From positions 620,001 through 684,000 of the forward strand of contig NZ_JAIUZR010000004.1 in assembly GCF_020171465.1 (NCBI RefSeq): DNA of 64,000 nt, read 5' to 3'. The number at the start of each line of letters is the position of its first letter. Within the stretch, counting starts at the first letter, position 1. Source of the stretch: Lutimonas saemankumensis. GTDB taxonomy: Bacteria > Bacteroidota > Bacteroidia > Flavobacteriales > Flavobacteriaceae. Made by a program: the position numbers and the translations under genes. Below the pieces are notes generated by a model that was not told the origin of the DNA, ran no database searches, and was given only the letters and a program-made list of their open reading frames with translations. Positions 26,294-35,726 of this stretch are shown here, one piece after another.

Positions 26294-27187
26294 TTAATCG
26301 AAACGTTCTTTTGGTCGGAGAGTCACAAGATATACTCCGCTAAAAATCAACAGGCTTGCGAGAATTTTAATAAAACTCAGCTCATCACTTCCTACAATTA
26401 AGGCATAAATACTTGCTATAACGGGCTGTAAGTAAATAAAAATACTTAGAGTGGTGGGTTTCAACTGTTTTATAGCGAACAGATTAAACATATAGGTCAT
26501 AAAACTTGTAAACAGAATTACAAACCCGATTCTGTAATAAATTGAAGCAGGAATAGTAATCCATTGAACACTGTTAAGTTCGGACAGTCCAAAAGGAAGC
26601 ACCATAATCAAGCCAAACAAATAAAGCCATTTAGCAAGCGTAATGGCATGATAGCGCTTAGTCAGGTTTTTGATCAGGATCAGATACAAAGAATATGAGG
26701 TTGCATTCAGGAAAACCAGAGCGTTTCCCAGGGTGGCATTCGAAGCAACGCTATTGTCTTTTCCAAATACAATCAAAACTACTGCTCCGGTGAGTCCTAT
26801 AAAGATTCCCAGGATCTTTTTCTTAGTAGCTCTTTCTTTTATAATTATTGAGGAAAATATCAATACCAGAATTGGGGAGGACACCATGATCACCGAGGCG
26901 TTAATCGGGGTGGTCATGCTTAACCCTTTAAAAAAGCTGAGCTGATTTAAGGCAATTCCAAAAACGGCCCCCATCAATAGTCTGGGGTAATCCTTGAGTT
27001 CAATAGTTTCTTTGCCAATGAACAGGCCCACAATCCAAAATAAAATTGTTGCCCCGAGCACCCTTAGAAGAATGAACCCAAAAGGCTGGACGTATTCCGG
27101 CATTACCTCTTTGGCTACCGTAAAACTCACCCCATAAATCAGGGCTGCTAAAAAGGCCAGAAGGAAGGCAATTTTTCTGGAACTCAT
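26294..27187 (-). CDS. EamA/DMT-superfamily transporter
   Basis: A 297-residue membrane protein with ten predicted helices arranged as two EamA repeats (about 5-140 and 150-290). The first repeat has FILLRVLGATILFW and the second TSYSLYLILIKNLTKRYHAIT and FMTYMFNLFAIKQLKPT, typical of drug/metabolite exporters of the YedA/RhaT type. The substrate cannot be told. It is separated from sod by a hairpin terminator. Confidence 0.85.
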   Translation of the reverse strand: MSSRKIAFLLAFLAALIYGVSFTVAKEVMPEYVQPFGFILLRVLGATILFWIVGLFIGKETIELKDYPRLLMGAVFGIALNQLSFFKGLSMTTPINASVIMVSSPILVLIFSSIIIKERATKKKILGIFIGLTGAVVLIVFGKDNSVASNATLGNALVFLNATSYSLYLILIKNLTKRYHAITLAKWLYLFGLIMVLPFGLSELNSVQWITIPASIYYRIGFVILFTSFMTYMFNLFAIKQLKPTTLSIFIYLQPVIASIYALIVGSDELSFIKILASLLIFSGVYLVTLRPKERFD

Positions 27188-27226
27188 TTTTGGAATTCTT
27201 AGTATGTGGGATAATTGTATTTATCT

Positions 27227-27263
27227 GAAAAAAATTAACCACGGAATCAATCCGTGGTTAATT
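27227..27263 (-). terminator. Intrinsic terminator after sod
   Basis: A perfect 13-bp stem (27233-27245 with 27251-27263, loop ATCAA); reading the minus strand, the stem ends in a T run (27227-27234). It sits 22 bp below the sod stop and isolates sod from the transporter gene. Confidence 0.85.
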
Positions 27264-27284
27264 AAATTCAAAAAAGATCTTTTC

Positions 27285-27893
27285 TTATTTACCCGCGGCA
27301 TATCTTCTGTTCACCTCTTCCCAGTTAATCACATTGAAGAAGGCTTTGATATAATCAGGTCTCCTGTTCTGATAGTTCAGATAGTAAGCATGTTCCCAAA
27401 CATCAAGGGCCAGAATAGGAGTTCCCGAACAACCAATTTCAGGCATCATAGGATTATCCTGATTTGCTGTTGAACAAACTTCTACCTTCCCTCCTTCATG
27501 AACACATAGCCATGCCCATCCTGATCCAAAACGGGTTGCAGCAGCTTTTGAAAAAGCTTCAACAAAAGAATCAAACGATCCAAAAGCTTCATTAATCGCA
27601 TCAGCAACAGCTCCAGTGGCCGCTCCACCCCCGTTAGGAGACATTACTTTCCAAAACAGGTCGTGATTATAAAAACCTCCTCCGTTATTTCTAACTGCCG
27701 CGTTTGACATATCCAGATTCTCGAGAATATCCTCAATGGATTTTCCTTCCAGATCCGTTCCTTTAATTGCGTTGTTCAGGTTATTCGTATATCCATTATG
27801 ATGTTTAGAATGGTGGATCTCCATTGTCATGGCGTCAATATGAGGCTCTAAAGCGTCATATGCATATGGTAATGTTGGTAATTGAAATGACAT
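27285..27893 (-). CDS. Superoxide dismutase, Mn/Fe family (Mn-type signature)
   Basis: A 202-residue cytoplasmic enzyme (no signal peptide). Metal ligands are H27 (EIHHSKHH), H77 ([10 protein letters not shown]), D164 and H168 (DVWEHAYY). The Gly-rich GGGFYNH segment and the Gln in STANQD (Q145) correspond to the Mn-type second-sphere pattern; cambialistic behaviour is possible. It stands alone with its own promoter and terminator. Confidence 0.93.
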   Translation of the reverse strand: MSFQLPTLPYAYDALEPHIDAMTMEIHHSKHHNGYTNNLNNAIKGTDLEGKSIEDILENLDMSNAAVRNNGGGFYNHDLFWKVMSPNGGGAATGAVADAINEAFGSFDSFVEAFSKAAATRFGSGWAWLCVHEGGKVEVCSTANQDNPMMPEIGCSGTPILALDVWEHAYYLNYQNRRPDYIKAFFNVINWEEVNRRYAAGK

Positions 27894-27926
27894 AATATTA
27901 TTTTTTGAGATTATTTAATTTTTATT

Positions 27927-27959
27927 CAAAGATACGCATTAGAAAGGGCTGTTGTCAAA
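27927..27959 (-). promoter_or_regulatory. Bacteroidota-type promoter for sod
   Basis: On the minus strand: TTTG (27956-27959), 21-bp spacer, TATCTTTG (27927-27934), the textbook pattern, about 30 nt above the ATG. One of the best promoters in the window. Confidence 0.65.
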
Positions 27960-28003
27960 CGATTCAAATAGAAATAATTTATTTTTTTATAACCAGCCCC
28001 TAT

Positions 28004-28029
28004 TTATTGTTCCGTTTTATTGTTCCGTT
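28004..28029. repeat. 13-bp perfect tandem duplication at the HMG-CoA reductase stop codon
   Basis: TTATTGTTCCGTT occurs twice in a row (28004-28016 and 28017-28029). The second copy (plus strand) contains the last codons and the TAA stop (28017-28019, minus strand) of the HMG-CoA reductase gene; the first copy is just beyond the stop. Confidence 0.9.
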
Positions 28030-29294
28030 CTCAGAGAGTGGAGGTATTCTGCAACGGCACTGTGAGAAACCGTTTTACCATTGAAGGCTTTTGTAATCAC
28101 TTCCTTTTCGTGTACATTGGCTTCAAGCTGATTTAAAATGTTAAGCAAGTGCATCTTCATATGACCCTGCTGAATACCTGTAGTTGTTAGCGCCCTAAGT
28201 GCGGCAAAGTTCTGAGCGAGCCCGGCAACGGCAACAATCTGCATGAGTTCCTGAGCGGTTGGGTTTTGCAAAATCTCCAAAGAAAGTTTCGCCAGTGGAT
28301 GTAATTTTGTGAGGCCCCCAACCGTTCCGAGTGATAACGGAAGTTCAATAGAAAAAATAAAGTTGTTTTTTTCTATCCTGGCATTTGTGAGGCTTCTGTA
28401 TTTACCGTCTCTGCAAGCATAGGCGTGTGCTCCTGCTGCCACGGCTCTGAAATCGTTCCCGGTTGCCAGTACCACTGCATCTATCCCATTCATAATTCCT
28501 TTATTATGAGTTACGGCCCGGTAGGGTTCTACCTTCGCAATATCTACAGCCTGAACAAATTTTTCAGCATAAAGCCTGGGGTTTTCCGGAAAGAAATCTT
28601 TCACTTTACAACTCACTTCTGCGCTTACCAAACATTCGGGCACATAATTTGACAAGATGCTCATCACAATTTGTATTCCTTCCTTCTCAAAAGATGAAGC
28701 AATGGCCTCAAGACAGGAGTTTATAAAATTAGCACCCATTGAATCTCCTGTTTCAAAAGTCACGTGAAGTTGATAATAATCGTCCAGGGAATCTCTTTTA
28801 TCTCTTAATTCAATTCCTACAATTCCACCACCTCTTTTCCTCATATTCTCAGTGATATGATCCGTGGCTTTAATCAGGTCATCCTTTACATTGTCAAAGT
28901 AAGTTTCCAGGGCTTCAGCACTTCCTTTATAAATAAAATGAACCTGACCTACCTTTCTTGTGGAGATCACATCTGCCTTAAAACCTCCGCGGTCACTCCA
29001 AAATTTAGCAGTCAGGGATGCTGCAGCAACCACTGAACTTTCCTCAATGGCCATTGGTATCGCATAGGACTTGCCATTTATTACAAAATTAGGGGCAATG
29101 GCATAGGGTACATAAAAGTTACTGATCGTATTTTCAATAAACTCATCATGAAGCTGTTGTAATTTATGGTCCTTATTTACATATTGCTCTAATGTTTTGA
29201 TTCCTGATGCTCTATCCAAGAAGAAATTTTCAGCAAGCCAGTTAATTTTATCTGCTTTGCTCAGTTTTGAAAACCCTTTGACCAATTTTGACAT
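28017..29294 (-). CDS. Hydroxymethylglutaryl-CoA reductase, class II (degradative type)
   Basis: A 425-residue class II HMG-CoA reductase, which interconverts HMG-CoA and mevalonate. Seen are ENMRKRGGGIVGIELRD (148-164), the ETGDSMGANFIN segment, KGIMNGIDAVVLATGNDFRAVAAGAHAYA-type active-site region, and an N-terminal FVNK/ENTISN part. Class II proteins in Bacteroidota serve isoprenoid synthesis through mevalonate despite the degradative name. The GHMP kinase often found beside it in flavobacteria is not between it and the S9 peptidase here. A -7 match is at 29316-29323 (reverse complement CAAATATA). Confidence 0.92.
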   Translation of the reverse strand: MSKLVKGFSKLSKADKINWLAENFFLDRASGIKTLEQYVNKDHKLQQLHDEFIENTISNFYVPYAIAPNFVINGKSYAIPMAIEESSVVAAASLTAKFWSDRGGFKADVISTRKVGQVHFIYKGSAEALETYFDNVKDDLIKATDHITENMRKRGGGIVGIELRDKRDSLDDYYQLHVTFETGDSMGANFINSCLEAIASSFEKEGIQIVMSILSNYVPECLVSAEVSCKVKDFFPENPRLYAEKFVQAVDIAKVEPYRAVTHNKGIMNGIDAVVLATGNDFRAVAAGAHAYACRDGKYRSLTNARIEKNNFIFSIELPLSLGTVGGLTKLHPLAKLSLEILQNPTAQELMQIVAVAGLAQNFAALRALTTTGIQQGHMKMHLLNILNQLEANVHEKEVITKAFNGKTVSHSAVAEYLHSLRTEQ

Positions 29295-29561
29295 AATTGT
29301 TTTGTTAAGACCCTACAAATATAAACAATAGGCAGAGGAAAAAAGGCGTGGATTTATTTTAAGGATTTTGCCAAGAAAATGTATGAAATTCAACAGATAA
29401 ATACTATTTTTTAAAACTTTCTTGCATATCAAAATTTGTTTTGAAAGACCCTCATGAAGCATTTACCCTAATTATTATTCACACTATTTAGATTATGCCA
29501 AAAATCAGAATTCAATTCATATATTTTTAGTAAACTTGGCAATTATTTCAAAAATGTTCAC

Positions 29562-31766
29562 ATGAGAATTCTTCTGATTTTCCTTCTGCTACTGATTCAA
29601 CCCTTACATGCACAAAATAAAGATATAACCCTGGAAGACATCTGGGTCAATAATACCTTTGGTACAGAGTCTCTGCAATCTTTTCATTCGATGAAAAATG
29701 GTGACTTTTACACCATTTTGAATCACAACTCATTCGGAACTTATTTGGATAAATATGATTACCGCACATTGGAAAAAGTTGAAACTCTGGTGTTAGGTAA
29801 GGACCTCGAAGGGCTAAAATATTTTGAAGACTACACCTTTAGTGATGATGAAACAAAGTTGATCATTGGAGTTAACCTTGAGTCTATTTACCGTCGGTCA
29901 AAAAAAGGAAAGTATTACGTTTATGATCTTCAGAGCAAATCACTTGAATTGATCTCAGATCAGAACATCCAGGAGCCTACCTTTTCACCAGATGGAAAAT
30001 TCGTAGCCTACGTATATCTGAATAATCTATACGTTAAGGACCTTTCTTCAAAGGAAGTCAAACAAGTCACTTCAGATGGTGAAATCAACAAGATCATCAA
30101 TGGTATTACCGACTGGGTTTATGAGGAAGAATTTTCAATAGTTAAGGCTTTTGAATGGAATTCTGATTCCAGTAAAATTGTGTTTATCAGATTTGATGAA
30201 ACTGAAGTTCCCGAATTTTCCATGGATGTTTATGGCAAGGGTCTTTATCCGTCACAGCAAGTCTTTAAGTACCCGAAAGCGGGAGAAATAAATTCTGAAC
30301 TAGAACTTCATTTATTCGATCTGGATTCAGGTACTTTGTCTGAAATCGACCTAAGTGGTTTTGAGAACTACTATATCCCTCGTATTCAATGGACACAAGA
30401 TCCTGACAAGCTTGTCATCACAACCCTTAATCGACATCAGAATAATCTGAATTTGATCTCCTTTGACGCTCAAAGTAAAAACCTCTCACTACTCATGAAT
30501 GAAAAAGATGAGGCCTATGTTGATGAAAATTACAAACTCACTTTTCTTGATGATAACAGTTTTATTTGGGAAAGTGAAAGAGACGGATTCAACCATCTTT
30601 ATCATTTTAACAGCGAAGGAGAGCTTAAGAATCAGATTACTTCAGGAAACTGGGAAGTAACCCAATATTATGGATTCGATAAAAAATCCAACAAGGTTTT
30701 TTATCAATCCACCGAGGAAGGATCCATAAACAGAAGTATATATTCCATCAACATAAACGGGAAGAAAAAGAAGAAATTAAGCAAGTATATCGGTATCAAT
30801 TCGGCAGCTTTCAGCAATAGCTTAAATTATTTTGTCAATACCTATTCAAGCGCTACCAACCCTACTTCGTATACACTCTTTGATGCCAAGACAGGAAACG
30901 AAATCAAAGAAATAAAAAATAACCTGAATCTTGCCGAAAGATTGACCGAATACAATTTACCGGTAAAGGAGTTCAGCACAATAAAAACAAAGAACGGCGA
31001 ATTCAATATGTGGATGATCAAACCCGTTGATTTCGATCCCAACAAAAAATATCCGCTGCTGATGTTTCAGTATTCAGGGCCCGGATCTCAAAGTGTGGCA
31101 AACCGTTGGAACAATGCCTGGAGGCACGATTACTGGCATATGATGCTCACACAAAAAGACTATATCGTTGCTTGCGTTGATGGCCGTGGAACAGGTTACA
31201 AAGGACGAGATTTCAAAAAAGTCACCTACAAAGAATTAGGAAAATATGAAATAGAGGATCAGATTGAATCCGCTAAAGAATTGGGTAAAAGAGCATATAT
31301 CGATGAAAACAGAATCGGAATCTGGGGCTGGAGCTATGGAGGTTTTATGAGTTCCCTTGCCATAACAAAAGGAGCTGATGTATTTAAAATGGCCATTGCC
31401 GTTGCTCCGGTGACTAACTGGAGATACTACGATACGGTATACACGGAAAGGTATATGCAGACCCCGCAGGAAAATGCCTCGGGATATGATGAGAACTCAC
31501 CTGTTAATTTTGCGGATATGCTCGAAGGAGATTACTTGTTGATCCATGGTACCGGTGATGACAACGTACATGTTCAAAATGCCATGCAGATGGTCAATGC
31601 CCTGGTAGAGGCAAATAAAGAATTCGATTATTTTATTTATCCTGACAGAGCACATGGAATTTATAAAGGCAAAAACACCCGACTTCATCTTTTCAAAAAA
31701 ATGACTACATTTATCGATCGTTCGCTGGGAGAGCCTTCTCAACAAAAGCAAAATATCATCGACTAA
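29562..31766 (+). CDS. Prolyl-oligopeptidase-family dipeptidyl peptidase IV (S9B)
   Basis: A 734-residue exported serine peptidase: signal peptide (1-17, ending LHAQ), an N-terminal eight-bladed propeller (DPPIV_N, about 60-440) with the EE-containing DWVYEEEFSI motif that binds the peptide N-terminus, and a C-terminal hydrolase domain (about 490-725). Catalytic triad: S591 in GWSYGG, D667 in GTGDDNVH and H698 in DRAHG. It removes X-Pro (or similar) dipeptides in the periplasm. The two POT dipeptide/tripeptide transporters follow directly, 15 bp downstream, so it likely feeds them. Confidence 0.93.
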   Translation: MRILLIFLLLLIQPLHAQNKDITLEDIWVNNTFGTESLQSFHSMKNGDFYTILNHNSFGTYLDKYDYRTLEKVETLVLGKDLEGLKYFEDYTFSDDETKLIIGVNLESIYRRSKKGKYYVYDLQSKSLELISDQNIQEPTFSPDGKFVAYVYLNNLYVKDLSSKEVKQVTSDGEINKIINGITDWVYEEEFSIVKAFEWNSDSSKIVFIRFDETEVPEFSMDVYGKGLYPSQQVFKYPKAGEINSELELHLFDLDSGTLSEIDLSGFENYYIPRIQWTQDPDKLVITTLNRHQNNLNLISFDAQSKNLSLLMNEKDEAYVDENYKLTFLDDNSFIWESERDGFNHLYHFNSEGELKNQITSGNWEVTQYYGFDKKSNKVFYQSTEEGSINRSIYSININGKKKKKLSKYIGINSAAFSNSLNYFVNTYSSATNPTSYTLFDAKTGNEIKEIKNNLNLAERLTEYNLPVKEFSTIKTKNGEFNMWMIKPVDFDPNKKYPLLMFQYSGPGSQSVANRWNNAWRHDYWHMMLTQKDYIVACVDGRGTGYKGRDFKKVTYKELGKYEIEDQIESAKELGKRAYIDENRIGIWGWSYGGFMSSLAITKGADVFKMAIAVAPVTNWRYYDTVYTERYMQTPQENASGYDENSPVNFADMLEGDYLLIHGTGDDNVHVQNAMQMVNALVEANKEFDYFIYPDRAHGIYKGKNTRLHLFKKMTTFIDRSLGEPSQQKQNIID

Positions 31767-31781
31767 TTTAAAATTCCTTTT

Positions 31782-33167
31782 ATGACATCCTTAGCAAAAT
31801 CGCCTGAACAAAAAGAACTATTTGGACATCCTGTAGGACTGTATATTTTGTTTTTTACTGAAATGTGGGAGCGTTTCTCATACTATGGAATGAGGGCAAT
31901 CCTTGTATTATACCTGGTTCAGGCCACAACAGATGCCAACCCAGGTTTGGGCTGGTCCAACGGTGAGGCTTTGGCTCTATACGGATGGTATACTATGCTG
32001 GTATATGTCGCTTCAATTCCCGGTGGTTGGATTGCTGATAAATTTATCGGCCAGAAAAAATCCGTTCTTTATGGCGGGATCCTGCTTGTTGCAGGGCACA
32101 GTATACTGGCCATTGAAGAATACTGGGCATTTTATACCGGATTGGCACTTATCGTTGCCGGTGTGGGTATGCTGAAACCAAATATTTCTACCATGGTCGG
32201 CGGGCTTTATAAACAAGGAGACATCAGACGTGACAAAGGATTTACTATTTTTTATATAGGAATCAACATCGGAGCTTTTTTATCGAGTTTGATCGTGGGT
32301 TATGTTGGAGAAGTGCACGGATGGCATTATGGTTTCGGGTTAGCAGGTATAGGTATGGCTATGGGATTGTTACAATATTTAATCGGTCAGAAATATTTGA
32401 AGAACGTTGGAAACTTCCTTGGAGTTTCTGAGAATAAAGCCGAAAAGGAAGCCATGAAAAAACCACTGACCAAAATTGAAAAAGACAGGATCGTGGTACT
32501 TATGATCTCTTTTTTACTTGTTATCATTTTCTGGGGTGCCTTTGAACAGGCAGGAGGACTGATGAATATCTATGCAAAAGAAAAAACAAACCGTATGTTG
32601 ATGGGCTGGGAAGTTCCTGCATCATGGTTTCAATCTTTGAATGCCATGTTTATCATTTTTCTAGGTACCACAGTGGCTGCATACTGGGCAAAGAAAAAAC
32701 TAAAGGGCAAGCTTTCAACTTCTCTGTTTAAAATGATCATCGGATTAATCATAATGGGAACCGGATTCTTTTTTATGTCTGCTGCTGCTTCGCAATATGA
32801 GACCGCAGGATCATCCGCGATGTACTGGCTTGTATTGGCCTATTTGTTCCATACGGTAGGTGAACTCTGTATCTCTCCGGTTGCTCTTTCATATATTACA
32901 AAGCTAGCTCCTCTGAAATACGGGTCCCTAATGATGGGAATCTATTTTGCAATGACAGGATTTGGAAACAAACTGGCAGGTTTGCTGGGAGAATCGGCAG
33001 AAGGACTGGGAGAATTTACTGTATTTACAGGTATTGCCTCGTTCTGTATTGTTTTTGGAGGCCTGGTACTGGTCTTTAGAAAAAAACTCGAGAAACTCAC
33101 ACATGGAGCTGAAGATGACGAACATGAAATTACAGAGGACGAAAAAGTAGCCACGGCAAATAATTGA
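31782..33167 (+). CDS. POT-family proton-dependent oligopeptide transporter (first copy)
   Basis: A 461-residue transporter of the PTR2/POT family with about 12-14 membrane helices. The proton-coupling motif is EMWERFSYYG (27-36), and the second signature FTIFYIGINIGAFLSSL lies near 155. Such proteins import di- and tripeptides, and the gene directly follows the DPP-IV-type peptidase. It ends with an acidic C-terminal tail (about 440-461). A terminator separates it from the second POT gene. Confidence 0.93.
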   Translation: MTSLAKSPEQKELFGHPVGLYILFFTEMWERFSYYGMRAILVLYLVQATTDANPGLGWSNGEALALYGWYTMLVYVASIPGGWIADKFIGQKKSVLYGGILLVAGHSILAIEEYWAFYTGLALIVAGVGMLKPNISTMVGGLYKQGDIRRDKGFTIFYIGINIGAFLSSLIVGYVGEVHGWHYGFGLAGIGMAMGLLQYLIGQKYLKNVGNFLGVSENKAEKEAMKKPLTKIEKDRIVVLMISFLLVIIFWGAFEQAGGLMNIYAKEKTNRMLMGWEVPASWFQSLNAMFIIFLGTTVAAYWAKKKLKGKLSTSLFKMIIGLIIMGTGFFFMSAAASQYETAGSSAMYWLVLAYLFHTVGELCISPVALSYITKLAPLKYGSLMMGIYFAMTGFGNKLAGLLGESAEGLGEFTVFTGIASFCIVFGGLVLVFRKKLEKLTHGAEDDEHEITEDEKVATANN

Positions 33168-33174
33168 TCATAAT

Positions 33175-33214
33175 ACCCCTTTTAAGAAAACAATTCTTTT
33201 AAGGGGTTTTTTTT
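33175..33214 (+). terminator. Intrinsic terminator between the two POT genes
   Basis: ACCCCTT (33175-33181) pairs with AAGGGGT (33201-33207), with a further AAGAA/TTCTT pairing inside a TT/TT mismatch, followed by eight T. The second transporter can therefore be controlled apart from the peptidase-transporter pair. Confidence 0.75.
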
Positions 33215-33234
33215 AATATTCAAACATTGTATCT

Positions 33235-35001
33235 ATGAATACCGATATAGAAAAGCTTTTTAAGCACAGGGTCCTAGGGCATCCGGCAGGACTTTTTATT
33301 TTATTTTTTACAGAGATGTGGGAGCGCTTCTCATTCTACGGAATGAGAATTCTTCTCGTACTATTTTTGACGGCTCCCCTGATCAGTGATAATCCGGGTT
33401 GGGAATGGCCAAGAGAAAATGCCCTTGCACTTATCGGGACTTATGCTTCATTACTATATCTGACACCGATTGTTGGTGGGTTCATAGCCGATAAATATAC
33501 GGGTTATAAATGGGCCGTTGTTATTGGTTGTTTTATCATGACCCTTGGCCATGCGTGTATGGCAATTGAAACTCCTTGGTCGCTCTATTTGGGACTTGGG
33601 TTATTAGTTATTGGAACTGGTTTTTTTAAGCCAAATATCACTTCTATTATTTCTTCAATGTACAAGGGGAAAGAATCAAAAAAAGACGGAGCCTATACAA
33701 TTTTTTACATGGGGGTAAACTCAGGAGCTTTTTTTGGAATGATGCTTTGTGGATATCTGGCAGAGAATTTTGGCTGGTCATGGGGCTTTGGACTCGCAGG
33801 TATTTTTATGTTTCTCGGTATGCTTCAGTTTTGGCTCGCAAAGGATCTTTTCGGTTCCATTGGAGAATCTCCGAGTAAGGTAAAGGAGATTGAAAGTAAA
33901 TCGGCTGATAGCGTTATAGAAAAAGACCCTGATGAAAAGTTAAACCCGTTTACAAAATTTGATCTTGTTTTGATCGTATTATCGTCCATTGGAGGTCTTC
34001 TTTATTTGTTCAATCACCCACTGGAACTCATTGAAGGCATCAATTTACTTCCCTTCGAACTTGGAGGATTAAGTGGTTCGAATGTTGTTGTGCTAGGAGC
34101 CCTGCTATTATTCCTGGTCCTGTTGGTAACGAGGGTTTCCAGATATTTGCCCATTGTTAGGGACCGTATTATAGCAGTAGCAATCTTTGGTTTGTTCACG
34201 GTATTCTTTTTCGCCGCATTTGAACAATCGCTGGGTTCCATGACCTTATTCGCCAGAGATTACACAAACAGGGACCTTGTAGGAACTTCAGCCATTATAT
34301 TCAAAATAGTCGATGGACTTCTAACCACGGTTCCATTGATTATAATTACCTGGGTATTGATTCTTTTGTTTAAAAAGACCTATGTCAAAATACCTTTTTC
34401 AAACATTATATTAGCTATTGCTTTTATCGGTGTATGGGGACTGGTTATTTATCGATTAATGGACAAATTTTCTCAGGAAGGCAATCAGATCGATGCGAGT
34501 TGGTTTGGAATTCTGAATTCCTTCTTTATCATTAGTCTCGCTCCCTTATTTTCGAGGTGGTGGGAAAGTAAATACAATCCGAGTGCAGCTGTTAAATACG
34601 GCCTGGGATTGATCCTTCTGGGTCTGGGATTTGCAATTCTAGCTTTTGGTACGGCGAATATTCCGCAAGGAGCCAAAACTGCTTCAGTAAGTATGATCTT
34701 TTTGGTACTTGCCTATTTACTGCATACTATGGGAGAATTATGCCTTTCTCCGGTTGGACTGTCTTATCTCAGCAAACTGGTTCCTCCAAGAATGATCGGT
34801 TTTATGTTTGGTATCTGGTATCTTGCCATTGCCATTGGACAAAAGGCAGCAGGAACCATGGGAGGAATGATCGATAAAATATCCGAACAATATTCCTTAA
34901 GTACGTTCTTCCTGATCTTTACATTAGTACCTATAGGGGTTGGGTTTATTTCAATTTTATTGAATCCGGTACTCAAAAAATTAATGCATGGTGTAAAATA
35001 A
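33235..35001 (+). CDS. POT-family oligopeptide transporter (second copy, longer)
   Basis: A 588-residue paralogue of the preceding gene, with EMWERFSFYG at 27-36 and the second signature YTIFYMGVNSGAFFGMM. It is about 127 residues longer, mostly from a central insertion (about 215-300) with an added pair of hydrophobic segments, ELGGLSGSNVVVLGALLLFLVLLV being one. The paralogues share clear sequence through both halves, so a local duplication followed by divergence is likely. Substrate range is unknown; di- or tripeptides are the family rule. Confidence 0.92.
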   Translation: MNTDIEKLFKHRVLGHPAGLFILFFTEMWERFSFYGMRILLVLFLTAPLISDNPGWEWPRENALALIGTYASLLYLTPIVGGFIADKYTGYKWAVVIGCFIMTLGHACMAIETPWSLYLGLGLLVIGTGFFKPNITSIISSMYKGKESKKDGAYTIFYMGVNSGAFFGMMLCGYLAENFGWSWGFGLAGIFMFLGMLQFWLAKDLFGSIGESPSKVKEIESKSADSVIEKDPDEKLNPFTKFDLVLIVLSSIGGLLYLFNHPLELIEGINLLPFELGGLSGSNVVVLGALLLFLVLLVTRVSRYLPIVRDRIIAVAIFGLFTVFFFAAFEQSLGSMTLFARDYTNRDLVGTSAIIFKIVDGLLTTVPLIIITWVLILLFKKTYVKIPFSNIILAIAFIGVWGLVIYRLMDKFSQEGNQIDASWFGILNSFFIISLAPLFSRWWESKYNPSAAVKYGLGLILLGLGFAILAFGTANIPQGAKTASVSMIFLVLAYLLHTMGELCLSPVGLSYLSKLVPPRMIGFMFGIWYLAIAIGQKAAGTMGGMIDKISEQYSLSTFFLIFTLVPIGVGFISILLNPVLKKLMHGVK

Positions 35002-35015
35002 TTCGAACTCAAAGT

Positions 35016-35048
35016 AGTTTGTTTAATACACGTTTTAACAAACTTTTT
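35016..35048 (+). terminator. Probable terminator after the second POT gene
   Basis: AGTTTGTT (35016-35023) pairs with AACAAACT (35037-35044), followed by TTTT to 35048. AT-rich and weaker than the other terminators here. A TAATTTTG -7 match for the thioredoxin gene follows at 35062-35069. Confidence 0.55.
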
Positions 35049-35109
35049 AGTTTTGATTATGTAATTTTGCAATGATCATAGCTACTAAAGCCATGAAAAT
35101 TTGAACAAA

Positions 35110-35658
35110 ATGAAGAAGATAGTTTTTGTAATAGCTGTGTTTATTTTGAGTATTTCCTTACAGGCTCAAAAAGCAAAAATCAACTGGATGAGTCTTGAAG
35201 AAGCTGTAGAAGCCCAGGCTGTCAATCCAAAAAAGATCATGATGGATGTCTACACAACCTGGTGTGGCCCTTGTAAAATGCTCGATAAAAATACATTCCA
35301 AAACCCTGATGTGGTTAAGTATGTCAATCAGAATTTCTATGCCGTCAAATTCAATGCAGAAGGAAACAAAAAGATTAATTTTCAGGGATACACTTTTGAG
35401 AACCCTGATTTTGACCCTTCCAGAAGGGGGAGAAATGCTCAGCATCAGTTGGCCAGTGCCCTGAAAATAACAGCCTATCCCACGATCGTATTTTTTAATG
35501 AAAAAGGAGAAACTCTTTTACCCGTTCCCGGTTATAAGACACCTGGCCAGCTGGAATTATACCTTAAACTGTTTTTCAATAACGATCATGAGACGATAAG
35601 TACCCAGGAACAGTGGAATCAATATCAAAAAGATTTTGTTTCCCAATTCAAGGGATAG
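35110..35658 (+). CDS. Exported thioredoxin-fold protein
   Basis: A 182-residue periplasmic protein with signal peptide (1-19, SISLQAQ) and a thioredoxin domain: YTTWCGPCKMLD (49-60; Cys52 and Cys55) and the cis-Pro loop AYPTIVFF. An insertion of about 25 residues between strand 2 and the cis-Pro (FQGYTFENPDFDPSRRGRN) is of the type seen in DUF255-like thioredoxins. The ATG at 35110 is preferred over an upstream in-frame TTG (35101) because it gives a standard signal peptide. Its partner protein is unknown. Confidence 0.88.
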   Translation: MKKIVFVIAVFILSISLQAQKAKINWMSLEEAVEAQAVNPKKIMMDVYTTWCGPCKMLDKNTFQNPDVVKYVNQNFYAVKFNAEGNKKINFQGYTFENPDFDPSRRGRNAQHQLASALKITAYPTIVFFNEKGETLLPVPGYKTPGQLELYLKLFFNNDHETISTQEQWNQYQKDFVSQFKG

Positions 35659-35726
35659 TAATTTCAGTTTAACCTGGATTTATGAACTTGACAAGATTAT
35701 ACCTAAAACAGCAAAACATAAAATAA

